A stretch of DNA of 52,041 bases from Bacteroidota bacterium (GTDB taxonomy: Bacteria; Bacteroidota; Bacteroidia; Chitinophagales; Chitinophagaceae): NCBI GenBank assembly GCA_013286485.1, contig JABDFN010000002.1, positions 1,062 to 53,102 on the forward strand. The letters are read 5' to 3'. Below are positions 1-11,656 of the stretch, piece after piece; the first letter of the stretch is position 1; the number at the start of each line of letters is the position of its first letter. Below the pieces are notes generated by a model. The model saw only the letters and a program-made list of their open reading frames with translations. It did not search any database and was not told where the DNA came from. Made by a program: the position numbers and the translations under genes.

Positions 1-2014
<2,014 letters not shown>

Positions 2015-2033
2015 TATTTTTGATATCATATAT

Positions 2034-2071
2034 AATGCGAATGCCCCAACAATTGTTGGGGCATTCGCATT
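2034..2071. terminator. 38-bp perfect palindrome between convergent genes
   Basis: The sequence aatgcgaatgccccaacaa is followed directly by its exact reverse complement, giving a 19-bp stem without a spacer. It lies between the gyrB stop and the stop of the convergent gene, so it can form the same hairpin in both transcripts. Neither side has a T-tract, so the function as bidirectional terminator or 3'-end stabiliser is inferred from position. Confidence 0.7.
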
Positions 2072-2090
2072 GAAAGAATATTAAAAGCTA

Positions 2091-2765
2091 TTAGTAGTAG
2101 TATTTAAAGCGGTAACGTACGCCAACTGTAAAGTTGTAATAGGTAAGATTGAATTTTTCAAGGGAATGAGAATCTCTTGCATCACTGGCAGTAAGATTAG
2201 TATAGCGCGGAGCCAACTCAGCATACAAACCTAAATGCTTTCTGAAAAAATATGCATAACCCACCTGGAATCCTATTGTATAACCTTTTGCGTTTTGCAA
2301 GTCAAAATTCTCATGTCCATCTGTGCTCAGGCTTTGTGTGCCATCATTTGATGTAAAGGTCATACCTGCAGAAACACCGAGATATAAATATGATTTTACC
2401 AACTCTGGGTTAACAACAGAATAAAACGGCAGCATCCTATTGAAACGTACGCAGAAATTAGTAACAGGGTTGGCTATTGTAAAAGTTGCAGGGGTATTGC
2501 TGGAACCAATACTGCTCCAACTACCATTTCTTATCCATTTACAACCATCAATAGAGCCACCTATTTGCCATACATCACTGATCTGGTAATGAAACATTCC
2601 CATAAATACAGGATTTGATGTGCTGGTGCTGCCTTGGTATTGAGAAGGTATGCCCACGGGTTTTCCGCAACTGCCTGTTCCATAGCCTATACCGGCTTCA
2701 TACAATTGAGCCTGAAGGTTGATGGCTACCAGCAATGATAACGCGGTAAGTAGTAATGGCCTCAT
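2091..2765 (-). CDS. outer-membrane beta-barrel protein
   Basis: A 224-residue exported protein. It starts with the signal peptide MRPLLLTALSLLVAINLQA. The rest has alternating hydrophobic/polar segments with many aromatic residues and ends in YYNFTVGVRYRFKYYY, typical of the last strand of a small outer-membrane barrel in Bacteroidota (outer membrane beta-barrel domain families). Repeated phrases such as GYTIGFQVGYAYFFRKHLGLYAELAPRY fit strand-turn-strand hairpins. It is read from its own promoter-like box in the 118-bp gap after mfd. The exact role is unknown; structural or porin-like roles are possible. Confidence 0.7.
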   Translation of the reverse strand: MRPLLLTALSLLVAINLQAQLYEAGIGYGTGSCGKPVGIPSQYQGSTSTSNPVFMGMFHYQISDVWQIGGSIDGCKWIRNGSWSSIGSSNTPATFTIANPVTNFCVRFNRMLPFYSVVNPELVKSYLYLGVSAGMTFTSNDGTQSLSTDGHENFDLQNAKGYTIGFQVGYAYFFRKHLGLYAELAPRYTNLTASDARDSHSLEKFNLTYYNFTVGVRYRFKYYY

Positions 2766-2773
2766 AATTCTTG

Positions 2774-2781
2774 CAAAATTA
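2774..2781 (-). promoter_or_regulatory. -7 box (TAATTTTG) of the barrel protein gene
   Basis: On the minus strand TAATTTTG matches the Bacteroidota -7 consensus TAnnTTTG and lies 8 nt before the ATG. No clear -33 TTG is at the usual distance, so this is a candidate only. Confidence 0.4.
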
Positions 2782-2883
2782 ATGTAAAGCCAAACCTACA
2801 TAAAAAACTGCATTAAAAACAGGGGTAATACAAAAAATTGATAGAAAAGATAATGTTTTTTTTGCATGGGTGTATGCCTCTAC

Positions 2884-5800
2884 TTAACTCTTATCACGCA
2901 TACTATCTAAAAAGTAATGAACATCGTTCATATTTTCCATGTCGTCAGCTATAAGCATGAAATTCTTGCCTGTTTGTTTTAATCTTGCCTTGTTGGTTTG
3001 CTTTTTAATATGGTCGAGTATATGGTTGAAGGTAGCTGATTCAAAATAGGCGGAATCAGGATCGTTCACAAAATACAAACGCATTTGGCCATTCTTCAGG
3101 ATCAGTTTTTCAAAACCCAATTCACGTGCAATTTTTCTACAGCGTATAGTGGTAAATAATTCTTCCACTTGTTTAGGCATAGGGCCAAACCTGTCTACAA
3201 GAGAAGCAGCAAAGGTTTGTAATTCCTGCTCACTATCCATATCGTCCAGCTGTGTATACAGGCTCAGGCGTTCAGTAATACTTTCCACATAATTATCAGG
3301 TATCAGAATTTCAAGATCTGTATCAATGGTACAATCACTTACAAATTCTTTTTTCCTTGTCAGCTCTTCAGAGAATACGTCTTTAAAATCCGTTGTTTTT
3401 AATTCGCGAATGGCTTCGTCCAGTATTTTCTGATACATTTCAAATCCTATTTCCGCAATAAAACCACTTTGTTCCCCGCCTAATAAATTGCCCGCGCCCC
3501 GTATATCAAGGTCACGCATAGCTATCTGGAAACCACTACCGAGCTCATTAAATTGCTCCAGTGTTTGTAGGCGTTTACGGCTATCGTCTGGCAATGTGCT
3601 CATCGGAGGTGCCAGTAAATAACAGAATGCTTTTTTGTTGCTACGCCCTACGCGCCCTCTTAACTGGTGCAGGTCGCTGAGGCCAAACTGGTGAGCGTTA
3701 TTAATGATAATTGTATTGGCATTGGCTATATCCACACCACTCTCTACAATATTGGTACAGCACAGTACATCATATTCACGCTCTATGAAATTAAACAATG
3801 CTTCTTCAAGCTTGTGCCCTTCCATTTGTCCATGTGCCATACCAATGTGGAGGTCAGGACAAAGGTTACGTAATAAGGTCACCATATCCGGAAGGCTCTG
3901 TACACGGTTGTGTATAAAATATACCTGCCCGCCGCGTTCCGTTTCAAAATAAATGGCATCACGTATTGCATACTCATCAAAAAACATTACTTCTGTATGA
4001 ACAGGTTGCCTATTTGGTGGCGGGGTGTTGATAATACTCAGGTCTCTTGCATTCATCAGTGAGAATTGCAATGTGCGCGGTATAGGAGTTGCAGTAAGTG
4101 TGAGTGTATCCACATTCGCTTTCAATTCGCGTAATTTTTCTTTTGATGATACACCAAACTTTTGTTCTTCATCTATGATCAACAATCCCAGGTCTTTGAA
4201 TTTTACTTCTTTTCCTAAAATAGCGTGAGTGCCTATAATAATATCTATTTTCCCTTCAGAGAGCCTCTTCAGGGTTTCATTTTTTTCTTTGGTTGATTTA
4301 AAGCGGTTAATATAGTCGACCGTACAGGGTAGATCTTTCAGACGGTCTTTAAATGTTTGGTAATGCTGAAAAGCAAGAATAGTGGTAGGTACTAACACTG
4401 CTGCCTGCTTACTGTCTGCAACGGTTTTAAATGCTGCACGTATGCCTATTTCTGTTTTCCCAAAGCCTACATCTCCGCAAACCAACCTGTCCATGGGCGA
4501 TGGTGCTTCCATATCTCGTTTAATATCGGCTGTAGCTTTGCTTTGGTCGGGAGTGTCTTCATAAAAGAAAGAGGCTTCCAGTTCAGTTTGCAGATAACTG
4601 TCAGGTGAGTGTGCAAAACCTTGCGATGCTTTGCGTTTTGCATAGAGCTTTATCAGGCTGCTGGCTATATCCTTTACTTGTTTTTTGGTTTTATTTTTTA
4701 GCTTTTGCCATGCATCGCTGCCCAGTTTATTCATACGTGGCGCTGTGCCCTCTTTCCCGGTATACTTACTTATTTTATGCAGTGAGTTGATGTTGACATA
4801 CAGCACATCATTGTCTTTATATAATATGCGTATGGCTTCCTGCATATTGCCATTCACTTCAATTTTCTGCAAACCGCTATATAATCCCACACCATGATCA
4901 ATATGTGTTACAAAATCTCCGGGCTGCAATTCGCGCAGCATGCGCAATGTAAGTGCCTTGCCTTTGGAATAGGCCTGTTTTACTTTGTATTTATGATAGC
5001 GTTGAAATATTTGATGATCGGTATAACAAAGTATTTTTTTGTCGTGGTCTATATATCCTTTACTAATGGCATTAGGTATTGCGGTAAATTGTAATTCCGC
5101 ATCAAGGTCTTCAAATATGCTGCGCAAACGTTCCAGTTGCCTTGGGTTCTCGGCAAATATATAAGGCACATAACCTGCAGTACTGCGTTTTTGCAAATCT
5201 GCAATAAGCATATTGAACTGCCTGTTAAATACAGGTTGCCCTTCAGTTGCAAATTGTATGGTGGCTGTTATTTCCTGGCTTGTTATTTTTTGTAAAGAAT
5301 GATTGTACCATTCTATCAAATGCCTGTTTCTCAATTTGTATTGCCAGTCGTACATGTTCTCAAAATCAGTCCTGGTAAGCTCTTTCAGCCACTCCTCTTC
5401 ATGATCTACTGCTACCTGGCTGAGCTCTGTTTTCTCCGGCAACTCAGCTTCCATTTTTTTTAGCCTGCTAATGGTAAAGTCAAGGTCTTTGAACCAGAAG
5501 GTTGTATTAACAGGCAAGTAATCGAGCAATGATATTTTTTCCTGCGTTTCAAATTTTGTTTCAATATTAGGTAGTATAGAAATCGATAACAATTTGCGTT
5601 CTGATAATTGTGTTTCAGGATCGAATATGCGAATGCTGTCTACTTCGTTGCCAAATAATTCTATTCGGTAGGGGTGTTCATTTCCGAAAGAATAAATATC
5701 TAATATGCCGCCGCGCATGGCAAACTGGCCCGGCTCATATACAAAATCTTCGCGGCGAAATCCGAGCCCAACAAATTTCTCAAGCAGTGCATCTACCTTC

Positions 5801-6261
5801 AGATTTTCTCCCACCTTTATTTTTATAGTATTGCCTGATAGTGTTTTGGGATTCACTACTCTTTCAAACAAAGCTTCTGGATAAGTAACTAATACCTTTT
5901 TATGAGGATTGTCGCTTCCAAATCTTGTCAGTGCTTCTGTCCGCAACATTACATGACTGCTGTTCAGTTCATTATAATGCCCGCTGCGTTTGAAGGAATC
6001 AGGAAAGAAACTAATGTCTAATGCACCTGTAAGTTGCTCCAGGTCATTATGAAAATAAGCGGCTTCTTCTTTATCGTTCAGCACAAACACATGATTGGCA
6101 TCACTAAGTTGCCAAACAGTAGTTGCAATAAAATTTACAGAAGAGCCTCGTAAATTATCAAGATAGATGCGAACTTTCGGGTCAGGCAATGAGACACCTG
6201 CCGCCAATTGCTTTAGGCGGGTATCCTCCTGGTACAATCCCAGCAACACCTTCAGATTCAT
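2884..6261 (-). CDS. mfd: transcription-repair coupling factor
   Basis: Mfd removes RNA polymerase stalled at DNA lesions and recruits UvrA. The 1125-residue length is normal. Domains in order: UvrB-like N-terminal modules (about 1-330); a CarD-like RNA-polymerase interaction domain around 445-503 (PGDFVTHIDHGVGLYSGL); a RecG-like translocase with Walker A GDVGFGKTEIG near residue 597, DEEQ (LLIIDEEQKFG) near 693 and TATPIPRTL; a QLRGRVGRS helicase motif; and a C-terminal domain (YTQLDDMDSEQEL, RFGPMPKQVEELF). The start MNLKVLLGL is an ATG with a TAATTTTG box 7 nt upstream. It is divergent from the M16 peptidase gene. Confidence 0.97.
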   Translation of the reverse strand: MNLKVLLGLYQEDTRLKQLAAGVSLPDPKVRIYLDNLRGSSVNFIATTVWQLSDANHVFVLNDKEEAAYFHNDLEQLTGALDISFFPDSFKRSGHYNELNSSHVMLRTEALTRFGSDNPHKKVLVTYPEALFERVVNPKTLSGNTIKIKVGENLKVDALLEKFVGLGFRREDFVYEPGQFAMRGGILDIYSFGNEHPYRIELFGNEVDSIRIFDPETQLSERKLLSISILPNIETKFETQEKISLLDYLPVNTTFWFKDLDFTISRLKKMEAELPEKTELSQVAVDHEEEWLKELTRTDFENMYDWQYKLRNRHLIEWYNHSLQKITSQEITATIQFATEGQPVFNRQFNMLIADLQKRSTAGYVPYIFAENPRQLERLRSIFEDLDAELQFTAIPNAISKGYIDHDKKILCYTDHQIFQRYHKYKVKQAYSKGKALTLRMLRELQPGDFVTHIDHGVGLYSGLQKIEVNGNMQEAIRILYKDNDVLYVNINSLHKISKYTGKEGTAPRMNKLGSDAWQKLKNKTKKQVKDIASSLIKLYAKRKASQGFAHSPDSYLQTELEASFFYEDTPDQSKATADIKRDMEAPSPMDRLVCGDVGFGKTEIGIRAAFKTVADSKQAAVLVPTTILAFQHYQTFKDRLKDLPCTVDYINRFKSTKEKNETLKRLSEGKIDIIIGTHAILGKEVKFKDLGLLIIDEEQKFGVSSKEKLRELKANVDTLTLTATPIPRTLQFSLMNARDLSIINTPPPNRQPVHTEVMFFDEYAIRDAIYFETERGGQVYFIHNRVQSLPDMVTLLRNLCPDLHIGMAHGQMEGHKLEEALFNFIEREYDVLCCTNIVESGVDIANANTIIINNAHQFGLSDLHQLRGRVGRSNKKAFCYLLAPPMSTLPDDSRKRLQTLEQFNELGSGFQIAMRDLDIRGAGNLLGGEQSGFIAEIGFEMYQKILDEAIRELKTTDFKDVFSEELTRKKEFVSDCTIDTDLEILIPDNYVESITERLSLYTQLDDMDSEQELQTFAASLVDRFGPMPKQVEELFTTIRCRKIARELGFEKLILKNGQMRLYFVNDPDSAYFESATFNHILDHIKKQTNKARLKQTGKNFMLIADDMENMNDVHYFLDSMRDKS

Positions 6262-6268
6262 TCGGGCG

Positions 6269-6276
6269 CAAAATTA
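6269..6276 (-). promoter_or_regulatory. -7 box (TAATTTTG) of mfd
   Basis: TAATTTTG on the minus strand is a full match to TAnnTTTG and lies 7 nt before the mfd ATG. Transcription from it would begin at or within a few bases of the start codon. Confidence 0.45.
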
Positions 6277-6479
6277 GGAAATTAAGGCTATTAAACTTTA
6301 CAGTACACTTAGGTTTATTCTATAATACAACTATAGGTCTATATACTGCAACTACAACCCTGTGAGTTTTATCTGATTGTTAAGAAAACGAAAAATCTAA
6401 AATTACCCCTAAATTCCCCTTTACTAGGATATAATCCTGCCGGCTTTTTAATATCTTGTACACCCTTAATAAAACATAT

Positions 6480-9413
6480 ATGCAACAAATTAAAAACGCT
6501 TTTCTTTTTGTACTACTCTTAAGTACAAACCTACTATTTGCACAGGAAAAATACCAATGGAAGGAAACCTCTTCGGGGGGATATACATACAAATATGTAA
6601 CTAATGATCCTATGCAGACAAGGTTCTATACTTTACAAAACGGCCTTACAGTAATTCTTAGCCAGAATACGAAAGAGCCTCGTATGCAGGTGTACATTGC
6701 CACTAGAGCAGGCAGTAAAACTGATCCTGCTGACCATACAGGGCTGGCGCATTATTTAGAGCATATGATGTTCAAGGGAACACAACACTATGGTTCTCTG
6801 GATTGGGCAAAAGAAAAGCCATATCTCGATATGATAGATAAACTCTATGAAGAGTATAATCATACTAAAGACGCTGATAAGCGCAAAGCTATTTACCATC
6901 GTATAGATTCTGTATCAGGGGTTGCATCTAAATATGCTATTGCCAATGAGTACGACAAAATGATGTCTGCTATGGGTGCGCAGGGAACGAATGCTTTTAC
7001 CTCTTTTGAAGAAACAGTATACACGGAAGACATTCCTGCAAATTCCGCAGAAAAATTCTTCGCTGTGCAATCGGAACGTTTTACTGATCCGGTATTCCGC
7101 ATATTCCATACAGAATTGGAAGCAGTGTATGAAGAAAAAAACCGCGGACTGGACAATGATGGCCGCAAGGTGAATGAATTGATGATGGCTAATTTATTTA
7201 AAAATCACAATTATGGTAAGCAAACTACCATTGGTACTATCGAACATCTTAAAAACCCTTCTCTACTAGAAATAAAAAAATATTTCAATACCTACTATGT
7301 ACCTAATAATATGGGTGTGATCGTATCAGGCGATTTTGATCCTGATCAGTTGATAAAAATAATTGACAAAGACTTTTCAGGTTTAAAATCAAAACCAGTT
7401 CCTAAATATACTTTCAAACCTGAGGAGCCAATTGCAGCTCCTATAGTGAAAGAAGTATTAGGCCCCGATGCAGAATTTGTTACATTGGCTTACCGCGCTC
7501 CGGGTGTACATTCTAAAGATGCTATGATGGCACAATTAGTAGGAGAGGTATTGGCAAACGGACGTGCAGGTTTAATAGACCTGGACCTGGTGAAAAAACA
7601 AAAATTATTACGTGCATCTGCGTATACAGATGTATTGGTTGATTACGGCTATACTGTATTACAGGGCTCTGCTACTACAGGCCAAAGCCTGGACGAAGTA
7701 AGAAACCTGATGCTGGGTGAAATAGAAAAACTGAAAAAAGGAGATTTTGATGAGAACCTTTTGATATCTATTGTCAATAATCAGAAAAAATCTTTAATGC
7801 AGCAAACAGAAGGTTATGGTTCCCGTGCACGCGCGCTGATGGGTGCATTTACAGGTGAAGAAGACTGGCTGGAAGATGATGTAGCCTATATAGACAGGAT
7901 GTCGAAGGTTACTAAAAAAGACATTGTTGATTATGCCAATAAATATTTGAACGATAATTACGTAGTTATTTACAAGCGCAAAGGAGAAGATAAAAGTGTG
8001 GTGAAAGTAGAGAAGCCACCGATCACACCGGTAGAAACAAATGCAGGTAAAGAATCAGATTTTGTAAAGAAAATTGCTGCTATGCCTGTTAGCAAGATTC
8101 AGCCTGTATGGGTGGATTATAATAAAGATATACAAAAAGGCATGGTAGGGCCGGCAGAAGTATTGTATGTTCAGAATAAAGATAATGGTTTGTTCCGTTT
8201 GTACTATCGCTTCAACATGGGTACGTGGAATAATAATAAATTAAGCCTTGCTGCAGGCTACCTCCAATTCCTGGGTACTGATAAAATGTCCGCAGAGGAT
8301 ATCTCTAAAGAGTTTTACAAGCTTGCCTGTAGTTTTAACGTAAATACAGATAATGAATTTACGACCGTTTATATAGAAGGCTTACAAGAAAATTTTGATA
8401 AGGCAGTGAAAATCTTCGAAGACCTTCTTTCAAATTGTAAACCGGATGATAAAGCGTTGGCTGCTTTAAAAGGCAGGATTGCCAAAAGCAGGAAAGATGC
8501 TAAGAACAATAAAGGACAGATCATGCAGGGGTTGGTGAACTATGCACGATATGGCGAGAAGAATCCTTTTAATAATGTGCTCAATGAAGAGCAATTAAAT
8601 GCGATTACAGGTCAGGAGTTAACAGATATATTGCACAGTCTGTCTCAATATAGCCATCGTATTTTATACTATGGTCCTGAATCACTCATTGATCTTACTG
8701 CTTCGCTCAGCAAAATGCATACACTTCCCGCATCTTTCGCTGCAACACCGGCATCCAAAACTTTTGCCTTCACATCGCAGGGAGATAATAATGTATTGTT
8801 TGCAAATTATGATATGGTACAGAGCGAAATACGCTGGGTGCGTAATGTACCGGGCTATGACCCCACCAGGCAGCCTATCATAGACATGTTCAATAATTAT
8901 TTTGGGGGTAATATGGGAGCTATAGTTTTCCAAACCATTCGTGAAAGTAAAGCGCTTGCATATTCTACCAGCTCTTTTTATGTAACACCACAGAAGAAAG
9001 AAGATCCGTACTATATATCAGCTTATGTAGGTTGCCAGGCAGATAAATTCAATGAATCTATTATTGCGATGAACGACCTGCTCAACAATTTACCATTTGC
9101 AGAAAATAATTTAACGGCTGCAAGAGATGCCTTGAAAAAGGATATTGAGACTGACCGCATCACAAAAGACGCTATCATTTTCAACTATATCAGTGCAGAG
9201 CGTAAGGGGCTTAAGGAAGATATCCGTAAGTCTATCTATGAAAACGCTGACAAGCTTACTTACGATGACCTGAAAACTTTCCACGATGCTAATATGTCCG
9301 GTAAACCATTTACCTACTGTATTGTTGCATCTGATAAGAAAGTAACTGATGCTGATATGCAGAAATATGGCAAAGTAAAAAAGCTGACTCTGGAAGAGAT
9401 ATTTGGATACTAA
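6480..9413 (+). CDS. exported M16 family zinc metallopeptidase
   Basis: A pitrilysin/insulinase-type (M16) peptidase with two tandem halves, about 977 residues. The ORF track begins at a TTG (6456); the ATG at 6480 gives a clean signal peptide, MQQIKNAFLFVLLLSTNLLFAQ, so it was chosen. The inverted zinc motif HxxEH is present as HYLEHMMF (H91, E94, H95 from this start), with the distal glutamate likely in EAVYEEKNRG. The second half lacks the zinc motif, as expected for the non-catalytic half of this family. A segment of about 80 residues rich in charged residues follows the zinc motif. It probably degrades peptides in the periplasm or at the cell surface; the substrate is not evident. Confidence 0.92.
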   Translation: MQQIKNAFLFVLLLSTNLLFAQEKYQWKETSSGGYTYKYVTNDPMQTRFYTLQNGLTVILSQNTKEPRMQVYIATRAGSKTDPADHTGLAHYLEHMMFKGTQHYGSLDWAKEKPYLDMIDKLYEEYNHTKDADKRKAIYHRIDSVSGVASKYAIANEYDKMMSAMGAQGTNAFTSFEETVYTEDIPANSAEKFFAVQSERFTDPVFRIFHTELEAVYEEKNRGLDNDGRKVNELMMANLFKNHNYGKQTTIGTIEHLKNPSLLEIKKYFNTYYVPNNMGVIVSGDFDPDQLIKIIDKDFSGLKSKPVPKYTFKPEEPIAAPIVKEVLGPDAEFVTLAYRAPGVHSKDAMMAQLVGEVLANGRAGLIDLDLVKKQKLLRASAYTDVLVDYGYTVLQGSATTGQSLDEVRNLMLGEIEKLKKGDFDENLLISIVNNQKKSLMQQTEGYGSRARALMGAFTGEEDWLEDDVAYIDRMSKVTKKDIVDYANKYLNDNYVVIYKRKGEDKSVVKVEKPPITPVETNAGKESDFVKKIAAMPVSKIQPVWVDYNKDIQKGMVGPAEVLYVQNKDNGLFRLYYRFNMGTWNNNKLSLAAGYLQFLGTDKMSAEDISKEFYKLACSFNVNTDNEFTTVYIEGLQENFDKAVKIFEDLLSNCKPDDKALAALKGRIAKSRKDAKNNKGQIMQGLVNYARYGEKNPFNNVLNEEQLNAITGQELTDILHSLSQYSHRILYYGPESLIDLTASLSKMHTLPASFAATPASKTFAFTSQGDNNVLFANYDMVQSEIRWVRNVPGYDPTRQPIIDMFNNYFGGNMGAIVFQTIRESKALAYSTSSFYVTPQKKEDPYYISAYVGCQADKFNESIIAMNDLLNNLPFAENNLTAARDALKKDIETDRITKDAIIFNYISAERKGLKEDIRKSIYENADKLTYDDLKTFHDANMSGKPFTYCIVASDKKVTDADMQKYGKVKKLTLEEIFGY

Positions 9414-9534
9414 GCTGACAGTTTTAATTGTTAGCCAAAACCAAAAGTTGTGCGAAAGTGGTGTTAAAATGAGCGGCCTGTTCAAAACTGGACAATTGTT
9501 TGTGTTAAGGTAATTACAACCAAAACATGTATAT

Positions 9535-10413
9535 ATGAACAAGCTCATCTTAACACCGCTTTTTTTTGTTTGCTCTGTAATTGCATATGCAAACAGTACG
9601 ATCTCGCTAAAGCAGGCTATGGCAGCGCATAAAGTAGTGGTAACCGCAGTAGGTACAGGCGGTTACATGGGTAAGTCCCTTAAACTGAAAATGGTCAACC
9701 TGACCTGCGATCCCATAACAGTTACAGTAGATCCTGCCTTAATATTCAAACCCATAGATACTAATTATCAAAACCTGGTAGTTGTAGGTGATGAAAATAT
9801 AGACCTGCAGCCAGATAAGGAAACAAATGTTGTGGTGCAAACATTTTGCGGTAAGAACGCCGCAAGAATTCCAAGGGCAAATCTGCGGTTCAATTTCTGG
9901 AAACAGGGAGATAGCATATTGATCAAAACGGTTCGGTACATCAAACAAAATAATTTTTACAATCACTTAGGCCAAAGCGCCGTGTGGACTGTTATCAATG
10001 GTACTTGTATCAGCACAATATATGATCCGGAATACCCTGAAAATTCTAAAGAGTTTATAGCCTTTGAAGCAGATATGAGAAAGCTGCCTGTACCGAGTTA
10101 TTATAGTTATTACCAGCTTGATACTACCGGCTATGGCGCTTCTTGTGTAGCAGCTAAGGGGAAACAGTTTGTTGATCTTGAATATAAAGAGGGTATTGCG
10201 CGTCATGTATATGTAATAGTGCTGGACGATAAGGGCAGATTGTATAATAAAGGAAATATAGCAGAGCATATTAAAGATGGTAATCACACTATTACGCTAC
10301 AATTTGATGATACAAAAGACAGAGAAGGATTGTACTCTGTGTTTCTGCGCAATGATAATAATGATATCCTCAGCAATAAAACGGTTCGTGTAGGGATGGA
10401 TTGGTGTTATTAA
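9535..10413 (+). CDS. exported protein of unknown function
   Basis: A 292-residue protein I do not recognise. It begins with the signal peptide MNKLILTPLFFVCSVIAYA. The following 130 residues look beta-rich (LKLKMVNLTCDPITVTVDP, LRFNFWKQGD), and contain a segment AVWTVINGTCIS followed by a second part with several Cys. The C-terminal part (RHVYVIVLDDKGRLYNKGN, LYSVFLRNDNNDILSNKTVRV) resembles an Ig-like or T9SS-tail-like beta sandwich but lacks a clear YPNP motif, so no sorting domain is claimed. It lies 121 bp after the M16 peptidase gene and 37 bp before a small lipoprotein gene, with which it is probably co-transcribed. Confidence 0.75.
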   Translation: MNKLILTPLFFVCSVIAYANSTISLKQAMAAHKVVVTAVGTGGYMGKSLKLKMVNLTCDPITVTVDPALIFKPIDTNYQNLVVVGDENIDLQPDKETNVVVQTFCGKNAARIPRANLRFNFWKQGDSILIKTVRYIKQNNFYNHLGQSAVWTVINGTCISTIYDPEYPENSKEFIAFEADMRKLPVPSYYSYYQLDTTGYGASCVAAKGKQFVDLEYKEGIARHVYVIVLDDKGRLYNKGNIAEHIKDGNHTITLQFDDTKDREGLYSVFLRNDNNDILSNKTVRVGMDWCY

Positions 10414-10450
10414 ATATATTATTGCGTAGTTTTAGGTTGAAATTTTTATA

Positions 10451-10720
10451 ATGAAGAAATACCTGCTTATTGCTGTATGTCTTTGTTGCTTTATCTCCTG
10501 CAAGAACACATGGGACGATGATGACAAACATACTTTTTATCAGTCTTGTATGGATGCAGCTAAAGGCGATGGCCACCCTGAGAACAAAGCCAAACCGTAT
10601 TGTGATTGCCTGATGAATAAGATGATGGAAAAATACCCTAATGAATCAGATGCGCTGGACCATATTGATAGTGTTATTACAGATACATCTATGCAACAAT
10701 GCAAGGAAATGCTGAAGTGA
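10451..10720 (+). CDS. small four-cysteine lipoprotein, unknown function
   Basis: An 89-residue predicted lipoprotein: MKKYLLIAVCLCCFISC carries a lipobox (FISC) with the acylated Cys at residue 17. The mature part holds a compact cysteine pattern, SCMDAAK, YCDCLMNKMM and MQQCKEML, separated by helix-forming stretches, suggesting a small disulfide-linked helical domain. No family is recognised. The stop codon is directly adjacent to the stop codon of the convergent gene at 10721, with no spacer. Confidence 0.75.
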   Translation: MKKYLLIAVCLCCFISCKNTWDDDDKHTFYQSCMDAAKGDGHPENKAKPYCDCLMNKMMEKYPNESDALDHIDSVITDTSMQQCKEMLK

Positions 10721-11548
10721 TCATGGAATATCTACCCGCAATTGCTTTTGATAGGCCTTACCAGTTGCATCTTTCCCCTCTATCTTCCAGATAACACTGC
10801 GCAACACTACTCTTAAAGGAGCCTGTGTAACTGAACGTACATGATGAACACTATTCAGCCATGCTGCTTGTTTTCTTCTGCTGATGCGGTGTGCACGTAC
10901 TGCGCGCTCTACTGCTTTTCTTATTTCAGCGTTATTGGCATCGCTGTGCTCCAGTTTTTTTGCATCGAGGCCGGTAATAGTATATGTATTTTTTATTCCA
11001 CTCAATTCTTCCCATTCAGTGGTATTGCTTAATGCATCCAGTTGCAAGGTGCCCATGGAGTTTTTCAGTATCACAACTGTTTGATAATGCTGCCAGACTC
11101 TTGTCACATTGCCGCTGATTATTTTCACCTGGTTATTATTCACATTGCCGCTGATCAGCTGATAGCTTACTCCGTTTCCTTTTTTCGGGTCCTGGTTTCG
11201 ATAAGATTTAGTGACAATATTCGGGATAAAAATTGTTGCTTCATTAAATGCAACTGTCAATCCTTTTTCGTTGGTGGCGTCTACAGACTTATCTGTTGTT
11301 GGCGGGTCTGGTTTTTTTGTAGTATCGGGTGATGTTGTATGTGTGGTATCTGTGGTGGGTGTTTCTTCTGGTATATTGGGTTTAAAATCTGTTACCAGGT
11401 CTTTAAGGTATTGTGAATCTTTTTCGGTGACTATAGTTGTGCTATCCCCCAACTTTATGGCGCCGTGAGTTCTTGACGGGTTGTAGTCGCAACTGACCAC
11501 TAATACCGCTGCACTAACACCTACTATATATAACTCTTTGAAGCGCAT
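10721..11548 (-). CDS. lipoprotein of unknown function
   Basis: A 275-residue predicted lipoprotein. MRFKELYIVGVSAAVLVVSC has a lipobox (VVSC). A Thr/Pro/Asp-rich linker follows (about residues 55-90), then a domain with NVTRVWQHYQTVVILKNSMGTLQLDALSN, and a basic C-terminal region (RAVRAHRISRRKQAAW). The linker suggests the folded domain is held away from the membrane. The ATG is preceded at 6 nt by TATTTTCG, one mismatch from the -7 consensus. No family is recognised. Confidence 0.7.
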   Translation of the reverse strand: MRFKELYIVGVSAAVLVVSCDYNPSRTHGAIKLGDSTTIVTEKDSQYLKDLVTDFKPNIPEETPTTDTTHTTSPDTTKKPDPPTTDKSVDATNEKGLTVAFNEATIFIPNIVTKSYRNQDPKKGNGVSYQLISGNVNNNQVKIISGNVTRVWQHYQTVVILKNSMGTLQLDALSNTTEWEELSGIKNTYTITGLDAKKLEHSDANNAEIRKAVERAVRAHRISRRKQAAWLNSVHHVRSVTQAPLRVVLRSVIWKIEGKDATGKAYQKQLRVDIP

Positions 11549-11603
11549 GAGGTACGAAAATAGAAAAAGGATTTGGTTTTTTAGAGTTACTCTACCTTTG
11601 TTG

Positions 11604-11656
11604 CCCTGACCTACGAGGTCAGGGGGTGGGTAATTATTAATATAGCGGCTTTAGCT
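11604..11656 (-). repeat. REP-like element at the 3' end of the transposase gene
   Basis: It contains a perfect 9-bp hairpin ccctgacct-acg-aggtcaggg (11604-11624) and, 22 bp on, a degenerate GGCTTTAGC hairpin (11647-11656). It has the same two-hairpin layout as the units at 12093-12386 but in minus orientation, and it includes the TAA stop of the transposase gene. Confidence 0.75.

Noticed and set aside
9420-9534. Small RNA between the M16 peptidase and the next gene
   Set aside because: No promoter box, stable hairpin or T-tract was found in the 121-bp gap.
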